Of a DNA stretch of 64,000 nucleotides, positions 61,701 to 64,000 are shown piece by piece (the stretch's first letter is position 1; each line of letters starts with the position of its first letter). A program made the position numbers and the translations under genes. The notes beneath the pieces are model-generated. The model did no database searches, had not been told where the DNA came from, and saw only the letters and a program-made list of their open reading frames with translations. This DNA comes from Anisakis pegreffii (taxonomy: Eukaryota > Nematoda > Chromadorea > Rhabditida > Anisakidae), in contig JAPYMA010000230.1 in the NCBI GenBank assembly GCA_035041965.1, positions 154,604 through 218,603 of the forward strand, given 5' to 3'.

Positions 61701-62034
61701 GGCACGCAATCGTGTGTTGAAGGCTTTATATGCTTTCATTGTTGAGCAGTTTCCTGAGGAGGCACCCACTCGTTATGGAAATATTCTGTTATTGGCACCT
61801 GCACTGAAGGCATTAACACAACTACTCATCGAAAATATGACACTTACAAAATTTTTTGGCTTGGCTGAAGTGGATTCTCTACTGTCTGAGTTTATTTTGG
61901 ATGATTTGAACGACCATAATCCAGCACCAGCTTCATTACAACATCATCTCACTTCATCATTTCCACCAACCTCTACCACAACTACTTGTTCCGATGCTTC
62001 AGATTCTCAACAAAGGGTCATGACCATTCTGTAA
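58798..62034 (+). CDS. Nuclear hormone receptor, HNF4-type
   Basis: Ligand-regulated transcription factor. Seven exons join in frame to 444 residues: 58798-58843, 59172-59257, 59568-59709, 60136-60506, 60817-61000, 61268-61428, 61690-62034. The DNA-binding domain (about 23-91) has both zinc fingers with all cysteines, [18 protein letters not shown] followed by NGCKGFFRR (P-box), then [15 protein letters not shown] and CRYCRFQKC; the extension [15 protein letters not shown] is HNF4-like. A serine-rich hinge follows. The ligand-binding domain (~190-420) shows [30 protein letters not shown] (helix 3-5 signature) and ends [15 protein letters not shown], a plausible AF-2 region, before a low-complexity S/T tail. 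The start ATG follows no longer frame and exon 1 contributes [10 protein letters not shown]. The donor at 61001 (GTTCAT) is weak but required by frame. HNF4-related receptors are strongly expanded in nematodes, so no orthologue is assigned. Confidence 0.93.
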
Positions 62035-63164
62035 TATCAATTGATTTCATTAATTAACAAGTTACAATAACTGACTTGACAATTTATATGAAACGTTTTG
62101 ACCTTGAATATGCGTTTATTGTATTAACATATTTTCAGTATTCGTTCCTTTCTGAATTGATCATTGTTTATTGGTCGGTTAGGGAATGCACGTCTTATCT
62201 TGTGCTCTGGAAAAGTTTTGATATTATTGGCTGACAGGACGGGGATGTAACATCATTTGATATTTCCCAGAGAATGTAGTTCATGAGCAAAAATTGCGAT
62301 TACAACCCAAGAAGATTGTTACTTCATGGGGTAGAATTGTTCAGATTCTCACTGTTGTACGATAAAAATTGTAAAACTCAATGCAAAAAAAATCCATTAT
62401 GTGGTTACCGTCGTTTTGCTGTTCTTGAAATGATTATTTTGCCATGAAGATTGGCTCAATTTGTATGTCAGTTTGGTGATCATATGAAACAGGTTTCGAA
62501 TGCTTAATATCCATCAGCTAGAAAACTTTCAAGATGTTTGGAGACTTTGAGTTCTATATACTGTAGCTATTTCATATCACTTGTAATGATATGTTAATGT
62601 GAAACACTGATTGTAATAACCCTCAAAGATGACAGCTAGCTATAAGAATTTACTATAAAGGTATCAATTGTAAGAAAATAACCTAATAATAAAACGATGG
62701 GCACTTGTGCTGTTTAGTCCCTCCACCCGCACGCAGACACCATTTGCGCTTTCAACAACACCGCCGCACTTTGTCATGCGTCGCTTTACGCCACGCCCAT
62801 TCTGTTACGTCATGCACCACTCTGAACGAGTGACTTAGCTGATTTGAAATTTCATGTATGAACGCCGTCCACATCCACAATAGGAGTACGCTTAAGATTA
62901 GGCCATCGTCTAGCCCAGTTATGAGGTTAACGCATGGGCTTCGGCATTTCGTCATCCTCAGTGATGATCGGTGCACCCGCGAAAGGACGCCATTATTTTT
63001 TGAAATTTTTTCGTATGAAATTTTTCCTCAACATACCAATGTCTTTCGAATGTTTCCATATTCTCCGATACGTTTCAATTATATAGTGTTGCTCCTGTCA
63101 TTGCTTCCGTTTCATCTATATATTGTTGCTTTTGTTTTTGCTGTGTCCTCATTTGTGAACAGCT
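62035..63164. other. Interval between the nuclear receptor and the transposase
   Basis: Begins with the receptor 3' UTR; AATAATAAAA near 62685-62694 could serve as its poly(A) signal. From about 62711 the sequence becomes GC-richer, probably the left part of the DNA transposon whose coding frame starts at 63165; its terminal repeat was not identified. Confidence 0.45.
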
Positions 63165-64000
63165 ATGGAAACTCTGAAAGGCTGGCAAATGAATGATGTG
63201 CTTGAGTGCATCAAGAAACCGGACTCCCAGTTTGATGAGTTCTTGCAGCTCATAGGACTTATTCCAGTAGGTAGGGTGTGTGTATGTGGGTCTCAAATGG
63301 CCCTAGCGTTCAAACAGAAGCACAAGAACTACCGAGTGTTCCGTTGTTACAAGCGGAGCTGCTTGAAAATGAAAGGGTTCTATGTGGGAACATTTTTTGA
63401 AGGATCCCACCTGTCCTCAAAGGAAATTTTCCAATTGGCATATTTTTGGAGCCGCGGAAATTTCATTCAAAGCGAAATTTCATTCCATATTGTAAGACAG
63501 ACGCGTGTTCAGCTGTCCCAACATACCCTCACCGACTGGAATAACTTTTTTCGAGACATAGCAGTGGAATACTATGCTAAAAATCCCGTCCAAGTTGGTG
63601 GAAAGGGCAAAACGGTCCAAATCGACGAGACCGTGATAACCAAACGGAAATATGGTGTAGGACGCACTGTTCATCACCAGTGGATTTTTGGAGGGGTTGA
63701 GGAGGAAAGTGGGGAATGCTTTTTGGTTCCCGTCGAAGACAGGTCTGCTGCCACACTGCTTTCGCTGATCTACAAACATATTCTGCCCGGCACCACAATT
63801 ATATCTGACTGTTGGTCTGCCTACAGCCGAATACAGTGTGCGCAGTATTCACATTTAGCTGTGAATCACTCCTTGAACTTCGTTGACCCGGATACTTTTG
63901 CTTGCACCAACACAATTGAATCCCTCTGGCATAAGTTCAAACATGCCCACAAGAGCAGGTTTGGCGCGCACCGCAACTTTCTTTCATCGTACATCGAGGA
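63165..64000 (+). CDS. ISXO2-like (Merlin superfamily) DDE transposase, C-terminus cut by window edge
   Basis: Cut-and-paste DNA transposase. A single uninterrupted frame of 278 codons starts at ATG 63165 (an in-frame TGA lies just upstream at 63156-63158) and runs off the window. The N-terminal part has a zinc-ribbon-like set of cysteines (VCVCGS ... RCYKRSC). The catalytic core shows the expected acidic residues: Asp154 in VQIDETVITKRKYG, Asp215 in TIISDCWSAY and Glu252 in TNTIESLWHKFKHAHKSR, a D-60-D-36-E spacing. The segment between has HHQWIFGGVEEESGECFLVP, typical of the ISXO2 domain. No stop, frameshift or intron is present in what is visible, so this copy may be recent and possibly active. 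Confidence 0.9.
   Translation, partial: METLKGWQMNDVLECIKKPDSQFDEFLQLIGLIPVGRVCVCGSQMALAFKQKHKNYRVFRCYKRSCLKMKGFYVGTFFEGSHLSSKEIFQLAYFWSRGNFIQSEISFHIVRQTRVQLSQHTLTDWNNFFRDIAVEYYAKNPVQVGGKGKTVQIDETVITKRKYGVGRTVHHQWIFGGVEEESGECFLVPVEDRSAATLLSLIYKHILPGTTIISDCWSAYSRIQCAQYSHLAVNHSLNFVDPDTFACTNTIESLWHKFKHAHKSRFGAHRNFLSSYIE

Noticed and set aside
1..64000. tRNA, rRNA or spliced-leader RNA genes
   Set aside because: I looked for B-box-like GGTTCGAANC motifs with cloverleaf context and the common nematode SL sequence and saw none; a tRNAscan-SE/Infernal run would be decisive.

Overview
The window is nuclear DNA of a nematode with a fairly large, intron-rich, AT-rich genome. The evidence is small exons bounded by nematode-type TTTCAG acceptors, an N-terminal HYOU1 exon preceded at short range by what looks like a trans-splice acceptor, a patched-related (PTR) protein, a nuclear hormone receptor and a P-glycoprotein (all large families in nematodes), and an interstitial palindrome of TTAGGC/TTAGGT telomere-like units. 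I cannot name the species. Gene models below were spliced by hand from the sequence; the three complete ones keep reading frame across every junction.

Layout. 977-2559 (-): first five exons of a P-glycoprotein-type ABC transporter that runs off the left edge. 2560-10480: gene-poor, with a 130-bp-arm inverted repeat, a 1.9-kb tandem array open in all three forward frames, a dispersed repeat pair and a decayed transposon-associated pseudogene. 10483-18992 (-): complete 20-exon HYOU1/GRP170 ER chaperone (976 aa). 19022-29331: gene desert whose centre (23460-25264) holds three tandem copies of what I read as a structured RNA on the + strand. 29332-40322 (-): complete 19-exon PTR protein (922 aa), its introns carrying a hAT element with target-site duplication and at least one MITE. 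40323-58797: long gene-poor stretch with fragments of three non-LTR retrotransposons, MITEs, a ~210-bp-arm foldback element and a perfect telomere-like palindrome. 58798-62034 (+): complete seven-exon HNF4-type nuclear hormone receptor (444 aa). 63165-64000 (+): an uninterrupted ISXO2-like (Merlin) DDE transposase running off the right edge.

The most interesting signal is the tandem RNA-like array. All three copies close with the same long-range helix of about 16-18 bp. Base changes between copies are compensated (G-C to A-U in the closing stem, A-U to G-C in the variable arm) or converted to G-U wobbles that pair only on the + strand. Copy 1 replaces a short hairpin of copies 2 and 3 with a ~400-nt, GC-rich, multiply branched arm including a C(UUCG)G tetraloop. 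No protein explains this region and I could not assign it to a known RNA family.

The protein genes look like unrelated neighbours (drug/lipid export, ER folding, sterol-sensing membrane protein, lipid-type nuclear receptor); nothing in the layout argues for an operon or a shared pathway.
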